Part shown: piece after piece, positions 55,848-64,000 of the stretch | Numbering within the stretch: position 1 is the stretch's first letter | Layout of the letters: each line of letters starts with the position of its first letter | Assembly: GCA_963753545.1 (NCBI GenBank) | Contig: CAVWCQ010000011.1 | Coordinates: 62,001-126,000 of the forward strand | DNA: 64,000 nt | Reading direction: 5' to 3' | Source: CAVWCQ01 sp963753545 | Lineage (GTDB): Bacteria > Chloroflexota > Anaerolineae > Aggregatilineales > Aggregatilineaceae | Position numbers and translations under genes: made by a program | Notes under the pieces: model-generated | Databases searched by the model: none | Told to the model about the DNA's origin: nothing | What the model saw: only the letters and a program-made list of their open reading frames with translations

Positions 55848-56939
55848 ATGGGTCGTAAAATTACCTATGATCCCAAGCGGGATTATTATGTGGTCCTTGG
55901 CGTAGAGACGAGTGCGTCTGCCGGCGATATCCGCCAGGCATACCGCCGCGCGGTCCGTGAGGCCCATCCCGATCTGCATCCGGATCGAGCGGATTTGGCC
56001 ACCGAACAGATCAAGCTGATCAACGAGGCGTACACGGTGCTGCGCCAGCCTGTCCAGCGCCGGGAATATGACTTGCTGCGCTGGGCGTTTGTGCCGGGTA
56101 TAAGAGTTTACGAAGAGACGGATCGTTCACAAAACAGTGGCTCGCCGCATTTCAGTTCGCCGAGTTTTAGCGCGACGGATTTTAGCCAGCCAGGGTACGC
56201 ATCGAACCGGCCCTGGTGGGAGCAGGCTCCGCTGGGAGAAGATTTCCGCCAGTATATGGCAGGTGGAGTGGTCACCATGCCGCGCCGTGAAGTGCGCTGG
56301 CTGCGGCGGGTGAAGTTAGGCTGGCTGGAAAATACATGGCTGATGTTGGTCGGGGTCTGGCGCACGCCTTACGCAACCCGGTTGTCCGTGCTCTCCACAC
56401 TGCTGTCAATCAACATGGCCCTGATCGTGTATATGATGATCAACCCGGCAAACGGGCAGCGCCTGGCAGATGGCGTCCAGAACTGGCTGGACGACTTCCA
56501 ACCTTCTGGCGCGGAGCATGAGGATTCAGCATCTGCCGCAGATACCGCGAGCCGGATTCACTTTAATTGTGAAGGATCAGGGATTCAGATCAGCCTGCCA
56601 GAAAATAATGCGCCAGAGTACAGTCTGTTCCTGGTGTTTGGCACGGTCGATCATCCACAGATGTGGAGTTATCGGGTGCGGATGGCCTATGTGGGGGTCT
56701 TCTTCACCGCCGATGCAATCATTAACAATTGGACGACACTGCGTGAACCGCCTGTCACACAGAGTATCCCGCAGCCGCCGATCCGCGTGCCGCAGGTGCT
56801 GGCCCTGGTGAATCTACATGATCAGCCAGCCGGATATTATGTGATTCGTGTAGAAATTGTGCCGCAAAATCAGACCGTGCTGCCCTCCTGTGATATTGTC
56901 GTGCAGCGGAAATTAGCATCTGTCGAGAAAAAATCATGA
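55848..56939 (+). CDS. Membrane-anchored J-domain protein
   Basis: 363 residues. The N-terminal J-domain (about 12-80) has the Hsp70-stimulating HPD in REAHPDLHPD and the helix-IV pattern REYDLLRW. A disordered linker and one membrane helix (RLSVLSTLLSINMALIVYMMI, about 183-203) follow, then a C-terminal extracytoplasmic domain of unknown type. It is not a full DnaJ: no Gly/Phe or zinc domain. It overlaps the next gene by 4 nt. It may recruit DnaK to the membrane. Confidence 0.85.
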   Translation: MGRKITYDPKRDYYVVLGVETSASAGDIRQAYRRAVREAHPDLHPDRADLATEQIKLINEAYTVLRQPVQRREYDLLRWAFVPGIRVYEETDRSQNSGSPHFSSPSFSATDFSQPGYASNRPWWEQAPLGEDFRQYMAGGVVTMPRREVRWLRRVKLGWLENTWLMLVGVWRTPYATRLSVLSTLLSINMALIVYMMINPANGQRLADGVQNWLDDFQPSGAEHEDSASAADTASRIHFNCEGSGIQISLPENNAPEYSLFLVFGTVDHPQMWSYRVRMAYVGVFFTADAIINNWTTLREPPVTQSIPQPPIRVPQVLALVNLHDQPAGYYVIRVEIVPQNQTVLPSCDIVVQRKLASVEKKS

Positions 56940-57976
56940 GTCAACCTGAAGCAACGAACCTTTGCCCGGTGTGCCAGCATGCGAACCCGGCTGGTAAAGA
57001 ACGATGCGAAATCTGTGGAGCAGAGCTAAGCTCCCTCTCCACCATTCCGGTCTCCGAGACCATACGGGGGCAAGTTGTCGAAGCAGCGCAAAAACAGGTT
57101 GTCGCCGAGCAGGTTTCGGCGGAATATACGGGTACGCTTGCCCTTTACGTTGCCGGGGAAGGCCAGCCGATCACAATTCAGCCCAAAGATGAAATTGTCC
57201 TTGGCCGAAATGTGGTTGGAGAACTGCCCGTCACAGTGGATTTCACAGCCTATCACGCTCATCTGCTCGGAGTATCCCGCCGCCATGCGCGCATCAGTTG
57301 TGAAAATGACCGTTACCTGGTTGAAGATCTGAACAGCAGCAACGGCAGTTGGCTGAACGAAAACCCCCTGGTCGCGAACCAGCCGCAGCCGCTCAAGAGC
57401 GGCGATCAACTCCGGCTCGGACAGCTTATTATCTTTGTCTATTTCCTGCCGTTCCACTCCATTTTTCTGAAAGACGAAACAAACCTGCCTGTATCCTCCT
57501 CGCGCGGCAAGATCACGCCCGACTATATCGCCGCCTACCTGATTCCCTACCTTGGGGCGCTGACCTCGCTGCAAACAATTCTGGATACGCTGCGCGGACA
57601 AAAAATACCAGAGATTGGCATCCACAGTATCACCATCACTGCCGACAACGTCCTGCATATTAACCTTAGCGGGGGCAAAGACGCGGCCCAGTTGATCAAA
57701 GATCAGGTCGGTCCCTGGCGAGCTAAATATGCCAAGAGCATCGCGGAATTTAACCTAAAAGAGAAAACAACGAACTCTGTGCCCAGCCCTCTCCCGGAAG
57801 ACCCAGCCGAAGCCGCCGTTGCTCACACGCGAATGGTGAGTTTCTTTGCCTGGGAGGTGATCAATCAGGTCAAGCCAGAAGAGCCGGATGACAAAAAGCG
57901 AACCGTGGTCGAGCAGTTGATCATTCCGCTGCAAACGCTGATCTTTGGGCCAATGGAAATGACCAATCCAAAGTAG
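56936..57976 (+). CDS. Zinc-ribbon plus FHA-domain protein
   Basis: 346 residues, starting inside the J-domain gene (ATGA overlap). An N-terminal zinc ribbon CPVCQ...CEICG (about 8-30) is followed by an FHA domain (about 75-165) with LGRN, GVSRRHARI and DLNSSNGSWLNE. A helical C-terminal region of about 170 residues contacts unknown partners. The phrase TAYHAHLLGVSRRH resembles the lead-in of the FHA proteins at 5.7-6.9 kb. Confidence 0.9.
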   Translation: MSQPEATNLCPVCQHANPAGKERCEICGAELSSLSTIPVSETIRGQVVEAAQKQVVAEQVSAEYTGTLALYVAGEGQPITIQPKDEIVLGRNVVGELPVTVDFTAYHAHLLGVSRRHARISCENDRYLVEDLNSSNGSWLNENPLVANQPQPLKSGDQLRLGQLIIFVYFLPFHSIFLKDETNLPVSSSRGKITPDYIAAYLIPYLGALTSLQTILDTLRGQKIPEIGIHSITITADNVLHINLSGGKDAAQLIKDQVGPWRAKYAKSIAEFNLKEKTTNSVPSPLPEDPAEAAVAHTRMVSFFAWEVINQVKPEEPDDKKRTVVEQLIIPLQTLIFGPMEMTNPK

Positions 57977-58001
57977 GCTGTTTGGCGCTAATGGGTCCAA
58001 C

Positions 58002-58040
58002 AAAAAGGCCCGATCTGGTGAGATCGGGCCTTTTTGTTCT
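58002..58040. terminator. Bidirectional terminator
   Basis: A perfect 15-bp stem (58002-58016 with 58021-58035) has loop GGTG and T-runs on both strands. It separates the FHA operon from dnaN. Confidence 0.92.
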
Positions 58041-58089
58041 CCTTTAGGAGGAGCAGCCAGTCCTTTCTCCACGTAATTGAGGAGAGGGC

Positions 58090-59231
58090 CTAGCGCCCGG
58101 TGGACATCGGCATGATGACGTGAATAAAGTCATCCCGCCCAGAGGGACGAACCACGCCGGGAGAGGTGGGGCCGCTGGTCTCCAGCACAACCTGATCTTC
58201 ATGGATGACATTCAATACGTCGATCAGGTAGCGGATATTGAAGGCGATTTCAACCGCCTGCCCTTCAACTGTCGCTTCGAGGGGTGCTTCGGCGTCGCCT
58301 TTTTCCTGCGATTTCCCCGCGACGACGACCTGTCCCGGAATATTGGGATTATCGCCGGGCTGCACCAGAAGGCGAGCCGTATTCGCTAAATCCTTGGCGA
58401 ACACTTCCGAGCTTTTGCAGGCAGCCAGCAGATCAGAGTGTAGGCCAAAACGCTCGTTTCGTAGCGGCGGGGGATAATCGCCTCGTAATCGGGGAATTTG
58501 CCCTCGATCAGTTGGCTGACAATCACGACGGACTTCAGGCTGAACATCACCTGCCCGCGTCCTTCTGGCAGCGCGATCAGTATTTCTTCATCTTCATCGG
58601 TGATGATGCGGCTCAGCTCCGCCAGCGTGCGCGCCGGAACGATCAGCGGCTCATGATCGCCTACGTTCATTTCCAGTTCGGTGGTGCGCACCGACAGCCG
58701 GTAGCCGTCCGCCGACGCGAGCGTCAGCACGTCGCCTTCAAACCGCATCAGAATTCCGGTCAGAATGGGACGGTTGTCTTCCTTGGCGGCGCAGAACACC
58801 ACCTGGTCGATCATTTCTTTAAAGGTCGTAGCAGGCACAGAAATCGCCCGGTCAGCATTAAATTCGGGCACATCCGGGAAATCAGTCGCATCCATGCCCT
58901 TAATGTTCGCGGTTTTTCCGGCGCAGCGCAGATGCAGCGTCAGAGTGCGAATATCGAGGTCCATATCGACGCGCTCTGGGGGCAGCGTGGCAACCAGATC
59001 TTGCAGGGTGCGAGCCGGGATCGTCACTGCGCCGTCATCTTCGACTTTCGAGCCGATCCACACCGAAATACCGAGGCCGGTGGACATATTCGCCGCGGAA
59101 AGGCGAAGGCGCGCGTCTTCTGTCGAAAGCATCACGTTGGCCAATATGGGCAGCGTGGGACGACTCTCCACGGCGCGGCCTACAATACTGAGGCCTTTAT
59201 AAAGATTGTCCTGCAATACCGAGACTCGCAT
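58090..59231 (-). CDS. dnaN: DNA polymerase III beta subunit (sliding clamp), frameshifted
   Basis: The first frame (from ATG 59231) carries clamp domains 1 and 2 and part of 3 (AVESRPTLPILANV, ILTGILMRFEGDVLTLASADGYRLSV, IEGKFPDYEAIIP). Near 58430 the frame fails. The next frame resumes with DLLAACKSSEVFAKDLANTARL and ends with the C-terminal VIMPMSTGR (clamp PxxM-R end). Joined length is about 380 residues, normal. The clamp is essential for replication, so a real null is implausible; a one-base indel in the assembly is likely. Confidence 0.93.
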
Positions 59232-59291
59232 ATCTACTCCTGGCGGCTTGTGAATTTTGAGCGTAATTATACCTGAGCCAGCCTCACAATG

Positions 59292-60119
59292 CTAGCACCC
59301 GTGAGGGACAGAAACATTCGGCTCCGCGTCCAGATCCGGCACGCTGAGATCGTAGCGCAGATAGAGCGTTCCTGATACCGCGCGGCTCCCCCACAAAATC
59401 TCAACATGCTGCATTTCCAGGTTCAGTTCAAAGCGAAGAACCACGTTCACCGCAGGAGCGATCCACAAATCCGCGCCGATATCAACCGTGCTCGTAGCGT
59501 CGCGCCGGACCGCGGGCAGCCGTACACTATCGGGACTGAAGGTATACTGCCACGCTTCGAGACCGTCAATCTCCTGGCGGTGCCCGGTTGGGACGGCGTG
59601 CGTCACTCCGCCCAGAATTTGCCCCGCAGAGAGATCGGCGATCGCGGACGTTTCTTCTCCGCCCTTCGTGCAGGAGCCGTTCGCATCGACTATATAATAG
59701 TCATTGATGATACGCACCCCTTCAATGCTCAGAGGCGTTTCGCTGGACGATACCGCCGCCCCTTCCAGGTTCAGAACAACGCGCCGTTCGCCGCTTAATT
59801 CGTTGGCCTGGACGGTAGCATCAAACCGTCCATCGGCAGGCTCGCCCGTATCATCAAAGGTACCCTGGAAACTGCCGCTCATCCTGGCAACCCACCCCGG
59901 ATGATCCGCCAGATGGGCCTCAACAGGGTCGTAGGTCACATCACCGAATCCCGGCGGAGGGGCATTCTCTGTTAAATAAATGGAGGTAGGCAGAGTGGTG
60001 AGATCGATCAACGTTGGAATAGGTTCATTGTCTTTGTTTGTATCACCGCCCAACCCACTGCAAGCGGTCACAACCAATCCGTACAAAATGGCTATTCCAT
60101 AATTGATGATCCTGCGCAT
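59292..60119 (-). CDS. Lipoprotein of unknown function (LppX/LprG-like size)
   Basis: ATG 60119 gives a lipoprotein signal ending LVVTAC (lipobox VTAC), then about 250 residues rich in beta strands. Features such as DATVQANELSGERRVVLNLEG, IKNDYYIVDANG-like segments and ASTV repeats suggest a lipid-binding beta-sheet fold like LprG/LolA, but no diagnostic motif. It is anchored outside the membrane. It is monocistronic, convergent toward dnaN. Confidence 0.7.
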   Translation of the reverse strand: MRRIINYGIAILYGLVVTACSGLGGDTNKDNEPIPTLIDLTTLPTSIYLTENAPPPGFGDVTYDPVEAHLADHPGWVARMSGSFQGTFDDTGEPADGRFDATVQANELSGERRVVLNLEGAAVSSSETPLSIEGVRIINDYYIVDANGSCTKGGEETSAIADLSAGQILGGVTHAVPTGHRQEIDGLEAWQYTFSPDSVRLPAVRRDATSTVDIGADLWIAPAVNVVLRFELNLEMQHVEILWGSRAVSGTLYLRYDLSVPDLDAEPNVSVPHGC

Positions 60120-60296
60120 AATATTCACTCCGTTCCTGCTTTGCAAGCGGCTGCCTTGAGAATTATAACACGACGCTTCCACCTCAACATTGTTGCGGAT
60201 TAAGATGAACGTTACGGTTCATATTTATGAGAACGCTCACAATCAAGGTGGGGTTCCCAATTGCAGGTTGCTCAAACAGATCAATTTGATATCATT

Positions 60297-60325
60297 TTGA
60301 CAAAATACAATACCTGAGATAGAAT
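60297..60325 (+). promoter_or_regulatory. Sigma70 promoter upstream of the SARP-like gene
   Basis: TTGACA (60297-60302), 17 nt, TAGAAT (60320-60325). Transcription would start near 60332, giving a leader of about 200 nt. Confidence 0.75.
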
Positions 60326-60331
60326 GATGTT

Positions 60332-60510
60332 AAGTTGTACCCGATCATTACAAAATACGGGCTACCAGACTAGTCTAACTTGTATCATCCGGCCCCCTCT
60401 GCGCAAATGGGGACAACAACTTTCATATTAAAAGCCAAAAGAGGTGGGTGAGGCTGAAGAAGGCTTATTGCGAAATAGGCCGTTTTTGGTATTGCTGGAC
60501 CTCTTTTTTT
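60332..60510 (+). ncRNA. Candidate attenuated leader or small RNA
   Basis: The leader ends in two terminator-like structures: GGCTTATT-GCGA-AATAGGCC (60462-60481) followed by GTTTTTGG, and an outer AAAAGAGGT (60437-60445) with ACCTCTTTT (60499-60507) followed by T-run. Both lie just before the start codon at 60533. This fits transcription attenuation or a terminated small RNA. No known riboswitch motif is recognised. Confidence 0.5.
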
Positions 60511-60532
60511 GCCTGTGTGGTGTGAGGTTTCT

Positions 60533-61807
60533 ATGTCGTTCGATGTGGTAGAACTCGTAGCCGAAACTACATTTAGTCAGTTTCAAGGGAAAATGCGTGA
60601 AAAATCCGTGGTTCTGATTTATCCGCGGAACCGGGCACGCAACGCACTTCTCGCAATGTTCCTCCAGACTTACCAGGAAAATGTCATCTACTACAATTTG
60701 GGCGGCGAAGATACAACACTCAAAAATTGGCTCAAGAATTTCGTAGACGACATGATCTTTCCTGGCTCCTTTGGCGACCAGACACGCGCGGCGCTGAAAT
60801 CGAAAGCGGAACCCGAAGAACTTGCAGCGGCATTGGGTGCCGATCTCGCTAAACTGCGCTCTGAGTCGTTTGTGATCGTTCTGGATTCATTCGACCAGCT
60901 TGAAAGCTCTGAGACACTTAACCGCTTCTTGAGCGCCCTGCCCTCTGCTGTACCCCATCATGCTCAGATCGTCATCAGCGCCCGGCTCCTGCCGCTTCAG
61001 CCCTGGAACGATCTGATCCTGGCGGGTCAGGTGGGTGTTGTGGGTGACGACGAAGCGCTCAGCGGCAGTATTTATGGGGATGAACCCCGCCGTGGGCAGT
61101 TGGAAGTCTACACCTTGTCGGGTGGACATGTTTATATTGATGGTCGGCCCGTCACATCCTGGGATGGAAGCTTACCGAAACATCTGTTCTACTTTTTTGT
61201 CGATCATACCATGATTACGCGTGATGAAATCTTCAGCGTATTCTGGCCCAATATGTCGATCAAAGAAGCAACCAATGTCTTCCACGTCACCAAGCGGAAA
61301 ATTTCGGAGCGCCTGGGCTACGAGCTGACCAACTATTCGGGTGGTTTCTATGTCCCATCCAGCCGCTTATCCGTCCATTATGACGCCAAAGTCTTTGAAA
61401 CGGCGTCTCAAAATGCAATTGAATATGAAAACGAAGCGGCGCGTTATTGGTACGAAGCCGTCCAGGTTTACCGCTCCGACTATTTACCCAACATCCATAC
61501 ACCCTGGATCGATCAGCGGCGTGAAGAACTCCGCCATCGTTACACACAGGCACTGATCGCTCTGGGCCGCTATCATCGCGGGTTGGGTGAACTGGATCGT
61601 GCCCTGGGCTACCTCGTCCGCGCTCTGCGTGAGAAGCCGGACTGGGAAGATGTGCACCGCGATGTGATGCTGATCTACTACCAACAGGGACGGCGTGAAG
61701 ATGCGGTTGCGCAGTATAACCAGCTTGCCCGCACGCTCCAGACCATGTTCAAAATTCAGCCATCGAGAGACACGCGCAATTTGCTGGATGTCATCACCGC
61801 GGTCTAA
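60533..61807 (+). CDS. SARP/MalT-like transcriptional regulator with degenerate NTPase
   Basis: ATG 60533 follows TGTGAGG; about 424 residues. Residues 1-190 align by pattern with a STAND-type NTPase (SFVIVLDSFDQL as Walker B-like), but the P-loop (expected GKT/S) is replaced by IYPRNRARNAL. A winged-helix DNA-binding domain (about 205-280, SWDGSLPKHLFYFFVDH, FWPNMSIKEATNVFHVTKRKI) and a C-terminal BTAD/TPR-like domain (about 290-420) follow. It regulates gene expression. Target and signal are unknown. A terminator follows at 61850. Confidence 0.82.
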   Translation: MSFDVVELVAETTFSQFQGKMREKSVVLIYPRNRARNALLAMFLQTYQENVIYYNLGGEDTTLKNWLKNFVDDMIFPGSFGDQTRAALKSKAEPEELAAALGADLAKLRSESFVIVLDSFDQLESSETLNRFLSALPSAVPHHAQIVISARLLPLQPWNDLILAGQVGVVGDDEALSGSIYGDEPRRGQLEVYTLSGGHVYIDGRPVTSWDGSLPKHLFYFFVDHTMITRDEIFSVFWPNMSIKEATNVFHVTKRKISERLGYELTNYSGGFYVPSSRLSVHYDAKVFETASQNAIEYENEAARYWYEAVQVYRSDYLPNIHTPWIDQRREELRHRYTQALIALGRYHRGLGELDRALGYLVRALREKPDWEDVHRDVMLIYYQQGRREDAVAQYNQLARTLQTMFKIQPSRDTRNLLDVITAV

Positions 61808-61849
61808 AACTTTACAAAATCAAAATCAATTGTAAAATCGATAAAAGAT

Positions 61850-61882
61850 GCGCCGTTCCCTCGAACGGCGCGTTCATTTTGC
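61850..61882 (+). terminator. Intrinsic terminator after the SARP-like gene
   Basis: GCGCCGTTC (61850-61858) pairs with GAACGGCGC (61863-61871), followed by GTTCATTTT. Confidence 0.75.
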
Positions 61883-61901
61883 TGTTCCAGGTGGGGTAAT
61901 A

Positions 61902-62468
61902 ATGCCTGATCCCATTGTGCGCCGCGTCGTAGATGGCCCTCACACCCTCACTGTAACCGTCAGGCGAGATAAACGGCTGCGTTCGTCGGCCCGCTGGACG
62001 TTGGACCAGGGAACCATCCAGGTGCGCATCCCCGACCATCTGCCCGCCGACCAGATCGATCCGATCCTGGATCAGATCATCACCCGCGTGCTCAAAAGTC
62101 GCCACCGCTCCCGCAAGCTGAGCGATCAAGACCTGGAAGCGCGTGCCCGCGATATCAACCGCAAGTACTTCAACGGCGAACTGCACTGGCATACGATCCG
62201 CTGGGTGAGCAATATGAACAAGCGGCTGGGAAGCTGCTCCTCCGGCGGGACCACCGACGGCGATATCCGTATCAGCGACCGTATCCAGGGCTGGCCCCCC
62301 TATGTGATCGATTACATCATTGCCCACGAACTCGCCCACCGCAGGTTCCCCGATCACAGCGATGAGTTCTGGGCCTTCCTCTCCCGCTATCCCTTGGTCG
62401 AGCGTGCCAGGGGTTTTGTCGATGGTCTCGCCTACGGGCAGGACACATCCCCCGATGACCTGATCTGA
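61902..62468 (+). CDS. YgjP-like metallopeptidase-fold protein (DUF45)
   Basis: 188 residues from ATG 61902, located after the hairpin. The zinc motif HELAHRRFPDHS (HExxH plus third His seven residues on) with the preceding RLGSCSSGG is the YgjP/DUF45 (WLM-like) signature. Members are predicted metal hydrolases. Function unknown; E. coli YgjP is tied to a UTP pyrophosphatase claim. Confidence 0.88.
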   Translation: MPDPIVRRVVDGPHTLTVTVRRDKRLRSSARWTLDQGTIQVRIPDHLPADQIDPILDQIITRVLKSRHRSRKLSDQDLEARARDINRKYFNGELHWHTIRWVSNMNKRLGSCSSGGTTDGDIRISDRIQGWPPYVIDYIIAHELAHRRFPDHSDEFWAFLSRYPLVERARGFVDGLAYGQDTSPDDLI

Positions 62469-62554
62469 ATATCTTTTGCAGGATATTTACATCCGCACCG
62501 CGCAACCCTGCGTTATAATGGCAATGGACAGGTGTTCTAGTGGGGATGAGATGC

Positions 62555-62800
62555 ATGAATAATTCAGCGCGTATGAAATACTTCATTCGCGTAACCAACG
62601 TGGCGCTCTTTAACACCCTGGTCAAAGCCGCTGAGCGGATGGCCTCTGAAAAATCCTTCTCATTCAGCGCCGAACGGCGGGGCGGCTATTACGAATTGCA
62701 GACCAACAACAGCGCACTGTGGCAGGAACTCTATCTTTATGGGCAAATGCTGGCCCAGGCTGGGGACGAAAACATCGAGGGCGGCGAACTTTCCGCCTGA
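62555..62800 (+). CDS. Small conserved hypothetical protein, 81 residues
   Basis: ATG 62555 is the best start. The sequence (KYFIRVTNVALFNTLVKAAERM, FSFSAERRGGYYELQTNNSAL) predicts an alpha/beta fold with no membrane segment. No family is recognised. A strong terminator follows. Confidence 0.55.
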   Translation: MNNSARMKYFIRVTNVALFNTLVKAAERMASEKSFSFSAERRGGYYELQTNNSALWQELYLYGQMLAQAGDENIEGGELSA

Positions 62801-62827
62801 TAGCCCGGTAACATCACATAAGCAGCA

Positions 62828-62862
62828 AAAAACCGCGACATATGATGTCGCGGTTTTTGTTT
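62828..62862. terminator. Bidirectional terminator
   Basis: A 14-bp perfect stem (62828-62841 with 62845-62858), loop ATG and T-runs on both sides. It serves the small + strand gene and the minus-strand tRNAs. Confidence 0.92.
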
Positions 62863-62864
62863 TG

Positions 62865-62959
62865 TGGCGGGGAGGACAGGATTCGAACCTGCGAACCGGA
62901 TTTAAAGGCCGGTTAACCGCTTAGCAGGCGGCCCCAATCGACCACTCTGGCACCTCCCC
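62865..62959 (-). tRNA. tRNA-Ser (GCU), CCA encoded
   Basis: Minus strand. Acceptor GGGGAGG/CCTCCCC, anticodon loop CTGCTAA (anticodon GCU), and the long variable arm typical of Ser. The 3' G is followed by CCA in the genome (62865-62867), unlike the other two tRNAs in this window. Confidence 0.96.
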
Positions 62960-62975
62960 AAGTTGGGTCTTTCTT

Positions 62976-63068
<93 letters not shown>

Positions 63069-63227
63069 GGGCTTTCTCCCTATGGTGCGCGAAAAGTATA
63101 CCATATCTCATAGATGTGGGTCAACCGTCAGTTCAAAGTCTGGTTCGCCGTTTGCGCTCTCTCAAAACCGGGTTAAGATCGCAAGAGAACCAGTCGTGGT
63201 TATCTACACACACAAGAGGATAACAAA

Positions 63228-63632
63228 ATGGAAGATCTTGTAATGATCAAGCGCTTGAGCAAGCGCCGCCCGGAATTCTGGCTCCGCGCTATTTTCTCGC
63301 TGGGCATCTGGCTGCTGTGGTGGAAAAATAACTATCTGGCGCTGACCAAGCGTTCCGTCATCCGCCATATCGGTGTTTTCTCCCGCCAGGAGCGCGCTCT
63401 GCCTCTCAATCAGGTGCAGGATATTTCGATTGATTACGGAATCATCCGCCGCATGTTGGGGCACGGTGACATCCGCATCGAAAGCGCTGGCAGCACATCG
63501 GGTACGGAAATTATCATGAAGAACATCGATAAGCCCGAAGAATTTCGCGCCAAAGTGTTCCAACTGATCGACGAATTCTACGGCGACGATCTCCACCGTC
63601 CCACGACCAGCGACGACAAGACCAAGAAGTAA
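63228..63632 (+). CDS. Bacterial PH-domain (bPH2/YdbT-like) protein
   Basis: 134 residues. One hydrophobic segment (FWLRAIFSLGIWLLWW) is followed by a bPH2 domain: YLALTKRSVIRHIGVFSRQERALPLNQVQDISI and IRIESAG. Such proteins attach to membranes. The pattern RHIGVFSR.E..LPL.QVQDI is diagnostic. Function unknown. Terminator follows at 63665. Confidence 0.9.
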   Translation: MEDLVMIKRLSKRRPEFWLRAIFSLGIWLLWWKNNYLALTKRSVIRHIGVFSRQERALPLNQVQDISIDYGIIRRMLGHGDIRIESAGSTSGTEIIMKNIDKPEEFRAKVFQLIDEFYGDDLHRPTTSDDKTKK

Positions 63633-63664
63633 TCCATTCCTCCGACAGTTTTTGTTTTGTCCAA

Positions 63665-63692
63665 TGAGGGGCTTATGCCCCTCAGATTTTTG
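63665..63692 (+). terminator. Intrinsic terminator after the PH-domain gene
   Basis: TGAGGGGC (63665-63672) pairs with GCCCCTCA (63677-63684), followed by GATTTTT. Confidence 0.8.
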
Positions 63693-63752
63693 CCTCTAAG
63701 TATCCTTGCGCCCTTTGCAGTGAGATTTCTTTGTTCCCCAGGAGACGATCCC

Positions 63753-64000
63753 ATGAACGAACCAATCGCCCTCAAAGCCTATGCCGCCTTCGCCGCCCGT
63801 TATGCCGCCCTGGTCGATACCAAGCCGCATAACGCCTATTATGACCGCCCTGCTGTGCTGTCCCTGCTGCCCGATATCCAGGGAAAACAGATCCTCGATG
63901 CGGGCTGTGGCACCGGAGTCTATTCGGAATGGCTGCTCAATCACGGCGCGTCGGTCGTGGGCGTTGATGTGAGCCCAGAGATGCTGTCGCATGCTCAGCA
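63753..64000 (+). CDS. Class I SAM-dependent methyltransferase, 5' part
   Basis: ATG 63753 follows CAGGAGACG. The frame is open to the window edge (82 residues). It has the SAM-binding motif ILDAGCGTGVYSEWL and VVGVDVSPEML. The rest lies outside. The substrate cannot be told. Confidence 0.85.
   Translation, partial: MNEPIALKAYAAFAARYAALVDTKPHNAYYDRPAVLSLLPDIQGKQILDAGCGTGVYSEWLLNHGASVVGVDVSPEMLSHAQ

Larger units (their letters stand above)
60183..60532. other. Spacer with promoter and structured leader of the SARP-like gene
   Basis: No gene is seen. It holds the promoter at 60297 and a leader of about 200 nt with two terminator-like hairpins before the start codon, described separately. Confidence 0.5.

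Overview
The window is one contiguous stretch of a G+C-rich bacterial chromosome. It fits a Chloroflexota member of the Anaerolineae type. That rests on inference from gene content: Lgt and lipobox lipoproteins but sparse Gram-negative envelope genes, many FHA and zinc-ribbon proteins, a TPR Ser/Thr kinase, a SARP-like regulator, maltodextrin ABC genes without a local ATPase, and dispersed hairpin repeats. No rRNA is present. Three tRNA genes are clear: Gly-GCC, Ser-GCU and Ser-UGA. A convincing 6S RNA lies at about 48.15-48.32 kb.

Layout. 0-4 kb: end of a Gfo/Idh/MocA oxidoreductase, a repeat-rich spacer, a divergent GAF histidine kinase / NarL-type regulator pair, and MgtC. 4-7 kb: an AAA+ ATPase and two paralogous FHA proteins. 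7-10 kb: a translation-factor operon on the minus strand (prfA-prmC-tsaC). 10.4-16 kb: a nucleoside-type ABC operon (ATPase plus two permeases) whose 1118-residue ATPase carries three large membrane-domain insertions. 16-24 kb: DUF116, a di-haem cytochrome, a degenerate glycerol-1-phosphate-dehydrogenase-like protein, SqdB and others. 24.1-26.8 kb: a small promoter/leader-ORF/terminator unit followed by mutS2. 27-32 kb: PfkB kinase, a membrane-anchored metzincin-like protein and two secreted M1 peptidases. 32.4-41.7 kb: a maltodextrin locus (malE, a 96-bp tandem repeat array, malF with six SH3-like repeats in its extracytoplasmic loop, malG, and a secreted GH13 amylopullulanase with FN3 and CBM20-like domains). 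42-50 kb: beta-propeller, SPFH, Lgt, nitrilase, remnants of lysE and merR, tRNA-Gly, a FocA-type channel, 6S RNA, MBL hydrolase, cupin and a flavin-oxidoreductase-like protein. 50-55 kb: TPR kinase, tyrosine recombinase, an antitoxin with a broken PIN toxin. 55-58 kb: zinc-ribbon, J-domain and FHA operon. 58-64 kb: dnaN, lipoprotein, SARP-like regulator with a structured leader, YgjP-like metalloprotein, two tRNA-Ser, a PH-domain protein and the start of a methyltransferase.

Two ABC transporters are built unusually. One has membrane domains inside its nucleotide-binding domains, and the other has SH3-like repeats inside a permease loop. The maltodextrin genes and the secreted amylase make a coherent starch-use locus.

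Caution for users: about ten conserved genes, including essential dnaN, are broken by single-base frameshifts, some at homopolymers. Uncorrected assembly indels are the simplest explanation. In contrast, the lysE, merR and PIN remnants look like true decay, because large parts of each gene are missing.
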